From assembly GCF_026651855.1 (NCBI RefSeq), contig NZ_CP093281.1:868001-932000 (forward strand): a DNA stretch of 64,000 bases, written 5' to 3'. A program made the translations under genes and the position numbers. Below the pieces are notes generated by a model. That model saw nothing but the letters and a program-made list of their open reading frames with translations. It was not told the origin of the DNA and made no database searches. The stretch comes from Pseudomonas silvicola (lineage in GTDB: Bacteria > Pseudomonadota > Gammaproteobacteria > Pseudomonadales > Pseudomonadaceae). Each line of letters begins with the position of its first letter. Position 1 is the first letter of the stretch. Positions 41,278 to 51,587 of this stretch are shown here, one piece after another.

Positions 41278-41297
41278 ATCAAATCCCTGAGGTTAAA

Positions 41298-42651
41298 TTA
41301 ACGAATGTTTTTAGCCGGCCGCCAGCGCGCCGCCGGATGGCGATCGGGCAAACGGTCCTGCTGCTGGAATATTTTTTGCCGCAAGCTGCCAGGCTGATAG
41401 GCGGTTTTATAGCGGCCGCGCTGTTGCAACTCCGGCACCACCAGATCGATAAAATCGCGGTAGCTTTGCGGATTAAGGATGCGCGTCAGGTTAAAGCCAT
41501 CGATGTCGCCTTCATCGATCCACTGAATCAACGCATCCGCCACCTGTGAAGGATTGCCGACAATCAGCGGATAACGGCTGCCCATGGCGTGCTGCTCCAG
41601 TAAGCGACGGCGTGTCCAGCCGCTGAACGCCTTACTCACCGATTCAATGGCACGCGTGTCGCCGCTTTGGATAGGTTCATCCAGACCAAACGCCGCCAGA
41701 TCCAGGCCAATCGAACTGGAGAAGTGTGCGATACCCGCTTCCGGGCTGGCATATTCGAGGTAGCTGCGATGCTTTTCCTGCGCTTCGCGCTCAGTGGGCG
41801 CGACAATCACGCTGACACCCATAAAAATGCGCAGATCGTCAGCCTGGCGCCCTGCTGCCACCGCCGCCTGGCGCAAACGTGTGGACTGCTCACGCATCGC
41901 CGCCGGTGAGGCCGCATTGACAAACGAGCACTCAGCGTGGCGTGCAATTGGACGCCACGCGTCGATGAACCCGCCTGAAACAGCAGAGTACGTTGTGGTG
42001 AGGGGCTGTCAGGTGATAACCCTGCACCTGATAGAACTCGCCTTGATGGTTGATTGCATGGATCTTACTGGCATCGGCGTACAGCCTTTTGGCCTTGTAA
42101 GCTTGTAATGCATCATCCTGCCAGCTGCCTTCCCACAGTTGATAAGCCACATCGAGAAACTCATCGGCCTGATCATAGCGGCGGTCATGATCCTGTAACT
42201 GCCTCTGGCCCATGGCACGTGCTGCGCTGTCGAGATAGCCGGTGACAATATTCCAGCCAATGCGTCCCTGAGTGAGGTGATCGAGCGTCGAGAAACGGCG
42301 GGCAAACGGATACGGCGCTTCATAGCTGAGGTTAGCGGTGACACCAAAACCGAGATGCTGCGTGACGCTTGCCATGCCGGAGATCAGCATCAAAGGATCG
42401 TTGACCGGCAACTGGATCGACTCGCTGGCTGTCAAGCCGATGCCCTGCTGATACACATCGTAAACACCGAGAATGTCAGCAATAAACAGGCCGTCGAACA
42501 GGCCACGCTCCAGCAGCCGCGCCAGATCCAGCCAGTACGTCAGCGAATTGAAATCCACCGAACGATCGTCTGGATGCGTCCACATCCCATGATGGATGTG
42601 CCCGACGCAGTTCATATTGAACGCGTTGAGCAGAATCTGTTTCTGGCTCAT
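41298..42651 (-). CDS. LLM-class flavin monooxygenase, NtaA/SnaA/DszA family (frameshifted)
   Basis: FMNH2-dependent monooxygenase of the bacterial luciferase-like superfamily, about 451 codons. ILLNAFNMNCVGHIHHGMWT with HPDD, the family start, then FDGLFIADILGVYDVYQQGI, NDPLMLISGMASVTQHLGFG, APYPFARRFSTLDHLTQGRI and GWNIVTGYLDSAARAMGQ are hallmarks. HDRRYDQADEFLDVAYQLWE follows. After breaks near 42020-41900 it reads LRIFMGVSVIVAPTEREAQE and YPLIVGNPSQVADALIQWID. It likely oxidises an organosulfur or sulfone compound using reduced flavin. Its start overlaps the upstream SfnB stop (ATGA). Confidence 0.88.
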
Positions 42652-43845
42652 ATTGTCCCCGGCGCGGCGGCAGCACATCGTTGAGCAGATAGTTGCCAAT
42701 CGCCGGATATTTCCAGCGCACCGGATCGTGCAGCGTGTGAGTGCGCGCATTGCGCCAGTGGCGATCGAAATGATGCTCTCGCAAGCTGGCGCGCGATCCG
42801 CCAAGCTCAAACAGCAGATTGCTGGCTTCCAGTGACACTTCGGTGGTCCAGGCGCGCGCTTTCGCCACCTCTATCGAGGCACGCGCAACGTTTTCCGCCG
42901 TTGATTCATGCTGCGCGGCGTCTACCGCGTCTCCAGCAACCGCCAGCAATGCATCACCGGCACTCAGTCGTGACGCCAGCCGGCCAATACGATCCAGCGT
43001 GAGCGGATCTTCGCTGGCCTTTGTCACGCCGCTGTCCGGCCACGGCCGCGCACGTTCACGCACAAAGCTCAGCAGGTCGTTAAACGCTTCACGCGCGATA
43101 CCCTGATCCACTGCGGCATGCATAATCTGCGCGAACGGGCCAACGGTGGTCGGTCGCTCAAACGCGGTCTGAATGGCACCACATCTTCTGCGGCATTGCC
43201 ACGTCTCGGAACTGCATCGCTGCCGCTGCCGGTGGTGCGCTGCCCAAAACCGCTCCAGTCATCAATCACCGTGACCCCCGCTTGATGGCGCGGCACAAAC
43301 ACCAACTGCTCTTTGCCGTCATCGGCCAGCGCTAGCGTGGGGATACGATCGGCGAACAGCGCCCGTGGCATAAAACTTATCGCCATTGAGGCGCAGTCCC
43401 TCAGCTTGTTGGGCGATCGCCGTGGTGCGCTGGTGCGCGGGAAGGCGAGCTAAACTCCGCTAAGGCATTACCCAATGCACCCGGCTAATACTTCAGCGTA
43501 CAGTCGCTGCTGTTGCGCCTCGCTGCCGTTAATCCGCAGCACTTCCAGCGCATAAAAATGATTTTGAGGCACCTGGCCGATTGAGCCATCTGCTGCACTG
43601 AGAATCACGAAAATCTCAGCCAGTTCGGCGGTGGAAATGGCGATGCCGCCATGTTCTCGCGGCACGGTGATGGCACCGAGACCCGACTGAAAATAGCGCT
43701 GCAGTTCTGCATGCGGTAGCTCACGCTGGTGATCACGCTGAGCCGCACCGCTGCGGAAACGCTCAGCGAGAGCGTATGCGACATCCAGCGCCTGTACCGC
43801 GCTGCTGATACGCTCCGCACGCTGTTTGGCGGAAACCTGCGTCAT
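42648..43845 (-). CDS. sfnB: SfnB-family acyl-CoA-dehydrogenase-like monooxygenase, copy 1 (frameshifted)
   Basis: Flavin monooxygenase of the acyl-CoA dehydrogenase fold, in the sulfur-acquisition SfnB/DszC group, about 399 codons. The N-terminal helical part reads GAAQRDHQRELPHAELQRYF and LGAITVPREHGGIAISTAEL, then AADGSIGQVPQNHFYALEVL. The C-terminal half reads RPWPDSGVTKASEDPLTLDR and GGSRASLREHHFDRHWRNAR with THTLHDPVRWKYPAIGNYLL, the signature ending. Several indels fall at 43130-43480. It shares its plan with the next upstream gene, so the two arose by duplication. The stop overlaps the start of the LLM gene. Confidence 0.88.
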
Positions 43846-43854
43846 GAAGACTCC

Positions 43855-45055
43855 TTAAATCCAGGCATGACGCGCAGGCAGCACGTCGTTGAGGTAATAG
43901 TTTCCGATGGCGTGATGCTTCCAGCGAACGGGATCGTGCAGCGTATGGGTGCGCGCATTACGCCAGTGGCGATCGAGGCCGTGACGCAGCAGCGTGGCGC
44001 GACTGCCGCCCCATTCCAGCAGTTTCTCGCTGGCGCGCAGCGCAACATCAGTGGTGAGCACTTTAGCTTGCCACCGCATCGAGGCGCGCAGTTTTCAGCA
44101 GTGAGTGACTGCTGATCAACGCTATCAATCACGCGGGCGGCGCGGGCCAACAGCGCATTGGCTGCACTCAGCTCGGTGCTGATGCGCCCAACGTCGGCGA
44201 GGATATAGGATCGTCGGCATACGACTGACTCCCGCATCGACCCATGGACGGAACTGCTGCGCACAAACGCCAGCGCCCTCATCCAGCGCACTCCTGCGCG
44301 ATCCCGGCATCACGGGGTAGTTTTGAACGAAGCTGGAGACACCGCACCGCGCAGCGTGGGTTTATCGGCTGTAGGTAATGGCATGGTTAGCGCCGCCTCC
44401 ACCGTAACCTGCTGCAGTTCACCGTGCCGCTGGCGGTGGTGCGCTGTCCAATGCCTGACCAGTCATCAATAATTTCCACCCCGACAGCAGGCAGTGGAAT
44501 AAACGCCATCACCGGCTGCTCACCATGAATGGCGGTAGTGGCAAGCACGTCCGCAAACAGTGCGCCAGTGGAGTAGAACTTTTCGCCCGTCAGCCGCAAA
44601 CCTTGTGACGTTGTCACCAATCGGGCCTGCACATCTCGCGTGTGTTGGGTATTTTTTTCCGGCCCGCCATTACCCAGACGTTGACCCTGCACCACTTTGC
44701 TCAACAAAAACTGCTGCTGTGCCGCGCTGCCTTCGCCAAGAATGAATTGAATTAAACCAAAATGATTTTGCGGAATTTGTCCCAGAGAAGGATCGCTGGC
44801 TGAGATCACCCGAAAGACTTCCGCCACGGTCTGAAATGACAATCCGCCACCGCCATATTCGCGCGGCACACTAATACTACCGAGCCCCAGTTGGGTGAAC
44901 TGATTGAGCAGTTCCCGCGGATAAATACGCTGCTGGTCGCGTTCTATCGCGCCGCTCAACGCCAGCTCTGCCAGATGTTGTGCGGCGGCGATGGCCTCTG
45001 CATCTGTGGTTATCACCGCAGTGCGTGGCGTTAAGGAATCACTGTTTTGCGTCAT
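43855..45055 (-). CDS. sfnB: SfnB-family acyl-CoA-dehydrogenase-like monooxygenase, copy 2 (frameshifted)
   Basis: Paralogue of the downstream gene, about 400 codons and first in the operon. AERDQQRIYPRELLNQF-like helix, LGLGSISVPREYGGGGLSFQ, SDPSLGQIPQNHFGLIQFIL, TGEKFYSTGALFADVLATTA and DDWSGIGQRTTASGTV form the flavin-binding core. The end has EWGGSRATLLRHGLDRHWRN and HTLHDPVRWKHHAIGNYYLN. Indels lie at 44050-44430. SfnB proteins take part in using dimethyl sulfone and related sulfur sources under sulfate limitation. The two copies may act on different substrates or form a heteromer; the latter is speculative. Confidence 0.88.
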
Positions 45056-45380
45056 TTTTTATTTCACTTTTACCGCGCAGTGAATAACAAGCCCGCTCTG
45101 TCGTTCGCAGCGGGCCATGGAATAAATAAAGAATTGAACGGGATATTAATCAGGGGGGATAAAACAAGTAAATAGCGTGAGTTATGCTATATCTGGCAAT
45201 CCGTTGCCACTAATCAGATATACCATCATCAAGCCCTGGGATAATAAGGTATACGCGGAGAACGGCAAGCGTGCTGCAAATAAATGCCGGGGAAAGTCTT
45301 AATAGCAATTAACACTAATGTTGGTTAAAAACGCATTAACAGTAAATAAATAAAATAAGATGACGGTACTGGCATCGTGT
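45056..45380. other. Upstream region of the sulfur operon
   Basis: 325 bp without a gene. AT-rich, with a palindrome at 45194-45209 described separately. It must hold the promoter for the sfnB operon (minus strand) and the 3' end region of the unknown gene at 45381. Confidence 0.5.
45194..45209. promoter_or_regulatory. 16-bp palindrome upstream of the sulfur operon
   Basis: TGGCAATCCGTTGCCA (six-base arms, four-base centre) lies about 140 bp upstream of the first sfnB start. On the minus strand it reads TGGCAACGGATTGCC, which resembles a sigma-54 -24/-12 element with the GG-GC spacing one base too short. Confidence 0.45.
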
Positions 45381-46791
45381 TTAATTTTCCGACTCAAACA
45401 GTGCGCGGGCGTAATTCTGTGAAGAGACCCTTTTCTCGCTGTGCGGGATCTCCACGCTATCGATAAGCTTGGCTTGCTGATAGCTTTTCACCGTCTCATG
45501 CTGCGTGAGTTGCTGCGTAGTCTGTGCTGTCAGCTCACCTTTTTTGTTCTGCGAAACCACGGTCTGGCTACGCTCTTCATCGTCAATCAGATGATAGCGG
45601 TAATTTTGAGATGACTTAAGTGCCGTCAGTTTCGCTGCCCCGTCTGAATCCAGTGCGGTGTGGAAACTGGCTTTGAGTTTGAACAGCGTATCCTGTGTCA
45701 AATCCTGGGTATCAGTGTGCTGTTGCGAGCGGGTTTGCTGCGCGACCTCTAAAGAGAAAGTGTCCTGCTCATCCGGTTTATAAGGATTATCAGAGCGCGG
45801 CGTCTGCTGATAGCTGGCGGAAAATCCCAATCCACTAATGGCACCGTTTTTAGCGGCATTAGCATCAATGGAGATCACTCGCTGGGTATTCACGCTGTGG
45901 CTTGCCTGTCCTGCGTGGTATTCAGCGCCCGGAAAGCTGGCTTGAAGAGATTCAGCATGTCGCGATCGCCGTGCCCACGCGTTGCGGCCTGATCCATTTT
46001 GGCAGACCACTGATCGAGTGCGGCGGCCTGCTGTTCGGCGCTGCCTGCCTGGGTCAGCTTTGACACATCAGTATCGAGTTTGATACTGACATCCCCGTTG
46101 TGAAAACCGAGCCAGCGCTCTTTATCATCTGCGTGAAGGTTGAGGGACTGCGTCACATTGTCGCCATTACGCAGATCGGTTCAAATCGACACTTTTCAAC
46201 TGCGAGGTATCAAACTTCATCAGGTCGCTGATATCTAGCTGAGTTGTCCCTGCGTCCAAACCGTCCAGCGCTTTTTGCAAACCGTCGGAGAGTTGGCTGA
46301 TGGCTGTGGCCTCATCACTGTTGAGTTTACCCCCGCTGGTATTCAGCTCCACCACCAAACCGCCCTGTTGGCGTGTCATTTGCAGACTCACTTCAATCCC
46401 CGATTGTGTGGTCACGGTGAGCGCCACCGCGCCTGACTGTTGCTGGTGCCGTTGGCTGCTGAGGTTGCGGGCACGCTTAGCGTGACATCACCACTTTGCA
46501 CCAGGCCCTTGTAAACTGCTGCCGATACCGTTCATACCAACGCCGCCCGATTGTGACGCCGCGTTGAGTTGCGCCTGTAAATTGCTGGTGATCGTGCCGC
46601 TACTCTGTACCTGTGCTGGCACAATTTTATAGATGGCGGCAATGGCCTCGCTTGCTTTCACTGAAGGTCACTTTCGTGGACGCTTCAGCCTGTAAGTGGC
46701 TTTGTGCTGCCTTGCTGTTTGCGGTGGTAATTACGCTTGAACCCGCAGAAATCAGGTTGCGTAGAACGCCGTTGCCAATCCCATTTAGCAT
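45381..46791 (-). CDS. Unrecognised protein of about 470 residues (frameshifted)
   Basis: Not recognised. ATG 46791 with AAGGA nine bases upstream gives MLNGIGNGVLRNLISAGSSV and ITTANSKAAQSHLQAEASTK, then, after indels, LTVTTQSGIEVSLQMTRQQG with GLVVELNTSGGKLNSDEATA. Next are LDISDLMKFDTSQLKSVDLN, LNLHADDKERWLGFHNGDVS and a glutamine-rich C-terminal half (TQQLTQHETVKSYQQAKLID). No cleavable signal peptide or membrane helix. The repetitive beta-type patterns (VSIKLDTDVSKL, ISGLGFSASYQQTP) and the abundance of Ser, Thr and Gln suggest a surface or exported structural protein. Single gene with flanking non-coding DNA on both sides. Confidence 0.6.
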
Positions 46792-47013
46792 CAAAATAAT
46801 CCTTCTTGTGAACTATTCCTGAAGGTTATCGGCATCATATCGCCATGCTTTAACGTTCCCCTACGGTTAACGCCAGCTCCTGATAGGCCGCTGGCACTTC
46901 TGGCAAGCATCTGTCTGCCTAAACACAGCCGAACCCGCGCGTCTGATTTACGTTGTTGATCAACACATTGTCTACCGTACAGGTAGCCCCCCTTGAACAG
47001 AGGTAAAGTCGCG

Positions 47014-48389
47014 ATGAATAATCTGCATTACAAAAGCTTGCTGGAAATTGACGCCTGATTCAGTCTGGCGACATCACCTCGGTAGCGGTCACTGAATCAC
47101 TGTTAACGCGCATCGACACACTGGATAAGCGATCTGCACAGTTATTTCTACGTGATGCGCGACAGTGCGTTAAAACTGGCGGCAGAAGCGGATCAGGAAT
47201 CGCGGCAGGCCAACTGCGTGGTCCGTTGCACGGCGTGCCGATCGCGTTAAAGATCTGATCTGACCAAGGATGCGCCCACCAGCCACGGCATGATCATCCA
47301 CAAGGATCACTATCCGGCGGAAGACTCCAGTGGTGATCGTTTCCCGCGCTGCTGGTGCGGTGATCTCGCTGACGCAAACTGAAAGCGCTCTTGCCGATCA
47401 CCATCCGGAAATCACCCGCCCTAATAACCCCGGGGCAGCGCACCTGGACCGTGGTGTCTCCTCCAGCGGTTCTGGCGTCGCTACTGGCGGCTGGACTCTG
47501 TTATGGCGCGATTGGCACCGATACCGGCGGCTCCATTCGCTTCCCGTCAAATGCCAACGACTGACCGGCATCAAACCCACCTGGGGTCGCGTCACGCGCC
47601 ACGGTGCCTGTGAGCTGGCGGCGTCGCTCGATCACATTGGACCGATGGCACGCTCTGCAGGCGATGCCGCTGCGATGTTGCAAGCCATTGCCGGGCGCGA
47701 TGATAAAGATCCGACCTCCAGCAGCGAGTCGGTGCCGACCACCTGGCGTTGATGACGCGCGGTGTCAGTAAATGCGCATCGGACGATGCGCTGGGCGTTG
47801 AAAAGGTGGATGCGGAAACCCGTGCCGCGCTGGAATCAGCGATAGCTACCCTGACATCGCTGGGTGCCACCTTCGTGGATATCACCGTACCAGACACGGA
47901 AAAGCCGCCGCCGAGTGGAGTGCGCTTTGTGCAGTGGAAACCGCCCTGGCGCATGAAGAGACCTATCCGGCGCAGAAAGATCAATATGGTCCAGGATTAT
48001 CTGGTCTGCTGGATCTTGGCCATCAGGTCACCGCATTGGAGTATCAGCGCCTGCTGCTGAGCCGTGCGGCACTGCGTGGCGATATTTCTGCCCTGTTCAG
48101 CAAAGTGGATTTGATTCTGGCCCCCGCCACCGCTTATGCCGGATTAACCTGGGACACCATGACCCGTTTTGGTACCGATCAGGCACTGTTTAACGGCGTA
48201 TTGCGCTATACCAGTGCATTTGACGCGAGCGGGCATCCGACCATCACCCTGCCATGTGGCATGACTTCCGCCGGTGCACCCATTGGTTTCCAGTTAGTGG
48301 CGGCCCATTTCGATGAAACCGCAATGATTCAGGGCGCCTGGGCTTATCAGCAAGTCACTGAATGGCATAAAAAACATCCTGCTATCTAA
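47014..48389 (+). CDS. Amidase signature-family amidohydrolase (frameshifted)
   Basis: Hydrolyses carboxamides to acids and ammonia, about 458 codons. The start MNNLHYKSLLEID has AGAGG upstream. The catalytic lysine lies in GVPIALKD near 47235-47260. The glycine/serine-rich signature reads VSSSGSGVAT and, after an indel, IGTDTGGSIRFPSNAN, which contains the cis-serine and nucleophilic serine positions. GLTGIKPTWGRVTRHGACEL, ASLDHIGPMARSAGDAAAML and, at the C-terminus, HPTITLPCGMTSAGAPIGFQ are typical. The partner in this island is nitrile hydratase, so it probably takes the amide produced there to the acid. It is followed by an AraC gene on the same strand. Confidence 0.88.
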
Positions 48390-48502
48390 AGCTGCTTATT
48401 TTGGCCGCACTGCATTGCGTGCGGCCTTTTCATGTCGATATGGCCTGAAACTTGCTTGGTTTGTTGTGATTTCACCCTTTTCGCCAGTTTAGGGATGTTG
48501 CC

Positions 48503-49426
48503 ATGAAAGAAACGTTCACCACGGATCACTTAGATAATCGCCACCGCTTTGATGCCTGGCGCGATGCCGTCTGTTCACGCTTGATTAATGCCGAAGCGCG
48601 TCAGGTTAATGCCGGTACTTTTTCCGGCAGCTTTGGTTATTCCATGGGCCATGTCGATATCGCACACCATGTGTCCCAAACCGCGCTGGTGTGGCAACGC
48701 ACCACCGAGTGCATTCGCCGCCATCCTAATCATGATTTTTATCTCGGCTACGTTCGTTCCGGCATCGGGACATTGCGGCAAAACGATAACCAGTCACGGG
48801 TGAGCGCAGGGGATGTGGTGATTTACGATGCCGCAACGCCCTTTGATTTCGCCATGGATAACGTGGCCATCAATATTGTGCATTTACCCCGTCAGATGAT
48901 TGAAAAAGAGGCGCCAGCGATTGCCCGGCTTGCGGGGAAAACGCTGGATCTTAGTCGTCCCGGAATGACCTCACTCAAGCAATTACTGGAAGAGGCATTT
49001 GTCTTTAACGCGGAGAGTGAGAACACCTTTCTCGCGGAACAGTTCGCCAATACGTTGATCAATATGATCTCGGTGAGTGTCAATTTGCAGAAAGGCGATG
49101 ACGCACTAAAACTGGATCTTTACCGCGGGTGGTGAGTTATTTACGGCAAAATCTGCAGGAAGCGGACCTGACTTCATGGCGCAATTGCCAATGCCCATCA
49201 TGTTCACCGCGCACCATCGCGTGTTGCTGCACACGGCACTACGCCGATGAATTTTGTCTGGCAGGAGCGCCTGCTGGCGTGTCGCAAAGCGCTGGCCGAA
49301 GGTAAAGCGCAACATCACTCAGGTGGCGCTGATCACGGCTTTAGCGATATGTCGCACTTCAGTCTCGCTTTCCGCAAGGCGTTTGGTTACACCCCAAGCA
49401 GTCTGCTGCGTCAAAGCGAGGTGTAA
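48503..49426 (+). CDS. AraC-family regulator, NitR-like context (frameshifted C-terminus)
   Basis: AraC/XylS regulator of about 307 codons. The N-terminal sensor domain (AraC-binding-like) is intact over 210 residues: DNRHRFDAWRDAVCSRLINA, YLGYVRSGIGTLRQNDNQSR, SAGDVVIYDAATPFDFAMDN and FLAEQFANTLINMISVSVNL. After indels near 49130-49300 the HTH region reads RTIAR-type helix, ACRKALAEGKAQHITQVAL and HGFSDMSHFSLAFRKAFGYT with PSSLLRQSEV. This group regulates nitrilase, amidase or nitrile hydratase genes (NitR) and other catabolic genes. It is downstream of the amidase and upstream of the nitrile hydratase block, so it is a likely inducer-sensing activator. Confidence 0.85.
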
Positions 49427-49468
49427 CGGCGCTTTGTTTTACCCTTTCTGCAACTGACTGATCACACG

Positions 49469-50021
49469 TCAGCAGTAAATCAGTGCTGCTGCGTTCATCG
49501 CTTCGGTACGCATAAAGCGATATGCCCGACTCATCCAGACCGAAAGTCTGCATCAACACGCCTTTAGCCTGTGCCAGTCGCTCATTTCTCATTTTACGCT
49601 GTTGGCGAGCCTGCAGTTCACCCCGCAACTGGACATTCTGCTGGGCGGATTGCCAGGTGCCGATGATCTGCACAATCAAGGCAAAGGGATTAAGTTCTCG
49701 CTCGGCGATAGCAGCGGGTTGCAGTTTCATTAACAGCGGGAACAAGCGCGCATCATGGCAGTTCGCCAGGGCAATCACCGGTGTGTGATGCTGTTGCAAT
49801 GAACGAAACAGCGGCGTTAATACCGCCTCGTGGTGATTTTCAATCGCCACCAACAGCAGTTGCGCGTCAGCCGGACGTTCGGCGACAGGCGGCCAGCTGT
49901 GTTGGGCGTGACAACCGATTTGCGTCAGCGAGGCACAGAACGCCCGCACGCTTTGCGAATCAGGATGGAAAATATGCAACCGCACACCCGCAAGCGTTTT
50001 CAGCAAAGATGGCTCATTCAT
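49469..50021 (-). CDS. AmiR/NasT-type ANTAR-domain antiterminator
   Basis: RNA-binding regulator of about 184 codons. The N-terminal pseudo-receiver domain reads LAGVRLHIFHPDSQSVRAFC, DAQLLLVAIENHHEAVLTPL and HHTPVIALANCHDARLFPLL. A coiled coil follows (WQSAQQNVQLRGELQARQQR), then the ANTAR helices MRNERLAQAKGVLMQTFGLD, with the tail, after one indel near 49500, reading YRFMRTEAMNAAALIYC. The conserved ERAKG-type helix contact is ERLAQAKG. As in Pseudomonas AmiR, it is expected to melt a terminator in an mRNA leader when its amide-sensing partner releases it. It is the last gene of the urt operon, 128 bp after urtE. Confidence 0.88.
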
Positions 50022-50149
50022 GTTTCACCCGTGTGCATTCTGAAGTTCGAAGCATCACGTTAGAGGAGTCGGGCAATCGATGCTGTGTTGCTGCTGCCGG
50101 TGCTGGTGTCAGGCGAGACAGGGCATGCACCCCGTCCCGCTTCCACGAT

Positions 50150-50854
50150 TTAAGCGTGAAACCCTAAAAACTGCTCCGCCACACTGGCACTCGGCTGGGT
50201 GCGCGGATCAATCTGCTGCACGATCTGCCCTTTTTCGATCACATGAATCCGATCCGACAGCGCATACAGAAACTCGATATCCTGCTCCACCAGAATGATC
50301 GAGATATCCATTTCATGGCGTAACCGCTGCAACGTCTCAATGATCTCCTCACAGATATTGGGCTGGATGCCTTCGGTCGGCTCATCCAACAATACCAGCT
50401 GTGGTTGCCCGCAGAGACAGCGCGCCAACGCCAGCAGTTGCTGCTCGCCGCCCGAGAGCGCCCCGCCCGGTTGAGCCAGTAAACGTTTCAGGCGCGGGAA
50501 AATCTCCAGCATCTGCTCAATGATCTGACCCGCGCGCGAAAAGTGCTTCACGCAGCCCATGCGCAGGTTCTCTTCCACAGTCAGCAGCGGGAAGATTTGC
50601 CGCCCTTGCGGCACAAAACCGATGCCGGCCGCCGCCCGCTGGTGGGCCTGATAGCGCGTGATATCAATGCCGTTGAGCGCGATAGTTCCCTGCCAGGCGG
50701 GCAGCTCTCCCATGATGGTGCGCAGCAGCGTGGTTTTTCCCATGCCGTTACGTCCTAACACACCGGTGAAGGATTTCGCCCCGACAAACAGCTCGGACAA
50801 GTGCAGGACCGGAATTTTGTTGTAGCCCGAGACCATCTCTTTTATTTCAAGCAT
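50150..50854 (-). CDS. urtE: UrtE-type ABC ATPase of amide/urea importer
   Basis: ATPase of a branched-chain/urea/amide-type ABC importer, 234 residues, uninterrupted. Walker A GRNGMGKTT; GFVPQGRQIFPLLTVEENLR; signature ALSGGEQQLLALARCL; Walker B LVLLDEPTEGIQPNICEEII; H-loop SIILVEQDIEFLYALSD. The PTEGIQP block is characteristic of UrtE. The start overlaps the urtD stop by eight bases. With UrtD it powers transport of short-chain amides or urea. Confidence 0.95.
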   Translation of the reverse strand: MLEIKEMVSGYNKIPVLHLSELFVGAKSFTGVLGRNGMGKTTLLRTIMGELPAWQGTIALNGIDITRYQAHQRAAAGIGFVPQGRQIFPLLTVEENLRMGCVKHFSRAGQIIEQMLEIFPRLKRLLAQPGGALSGGEQQLLALARCLCGQPQLVLLDEPTEGIQPNICEEIIETLQRLRHEMDISIILVEQDIEFLYALSDRIHVIEKGQIVQQIDPRTQPSASVAEQFLGFHA

Positions 50855-51578
50855 GTTTAATCTCCAGATTGCCGAGATACGCCTCTTTCACCAGAGGATT
50901 CTGCGTCACCTCGCGGAAAGTCCCCTCCGCCAGCACCGCGCCCTGATTAAACACCGTGACCTGCTGCGCGATCATGCTGATGAACTCCATATCGTGCCTC
51001 CACCACCACCACAGTGCTCTGCTTGATTGATCGCTTTAATCAGCTGGGCGGTTTTACGCACTTCCTGATGCGTCATGCCTGCGGCGGGTTCATCCAGCAA
51101 CACCAGTTGCGGACGAGAAATCAGGATCATCCCTAACTCCACCCACTGTCGCTGCCCGTGCGCCAGTTCAGAGAGCACGGCATCCTGATGATCTTCCAGT
51201 CCGATATCGTGCAACACCTGATCAATTGCGGAGGACAGAGCTGCTCTCGCCAGCGTATTGGCTGCCGCCTGCCAAGCAGATTCTCCCGAACACTCAACCC
51301 TTCAAAGACGCTCGGCACCTGAGTTTTGATGCCGATACCCAACCGGGCAATATCCCACGGGCGTTTGCCGGAGATCACTTGATTGCGGTAGCGGCACTCA
51401 CCGCGCGGGCGTTACCTGACCGCTGAGCATTTTGAAAAAGGTGCTCTTTCCTGCGCCGTTCGGGCCGATCAGGCAGCGAAGCTCCTTCATGCAGGTGAAA
51501 TCCACCTCCTTCACCGCATGCAACACCACCAAAACTGACGCCATTTTGCGGTGTTTCCAACAGGACTGTTGCCGTCAT
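50847..51578 (-). CDS. urtD: UrtD-type ABC ATPase (frameshifted)
   Basis: Second ATPase, about 243 codons. MTATVLLETPQNGVSFGGV is the start; the Walker A region is out of frame near 51450. ISGKRPWDIARLGIGIKTQV with PSVFEGLSVRENL is a UrtD hallmark, followed by LHDIGLEDHQDAVLSELAHG and QRQWVELGMILISRPQLVLL with DEPAAGMTHQEV (signature and Walker B). The C-terminus across an indel is VVVEHDMEFISMIAQQVTVF and LVKEAYLGNLEIKHA. Ten bases separate it from urtC. Confidence 0.92.
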
Positions 51579-51587
51579 GGTTTCACC

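Noticed and set aside
46880-46915. TGGCAC-like sequence upstream of the amidase as a sigma-54 promoter
   Set aside because: No GC at the required 10-base distance from the GG.
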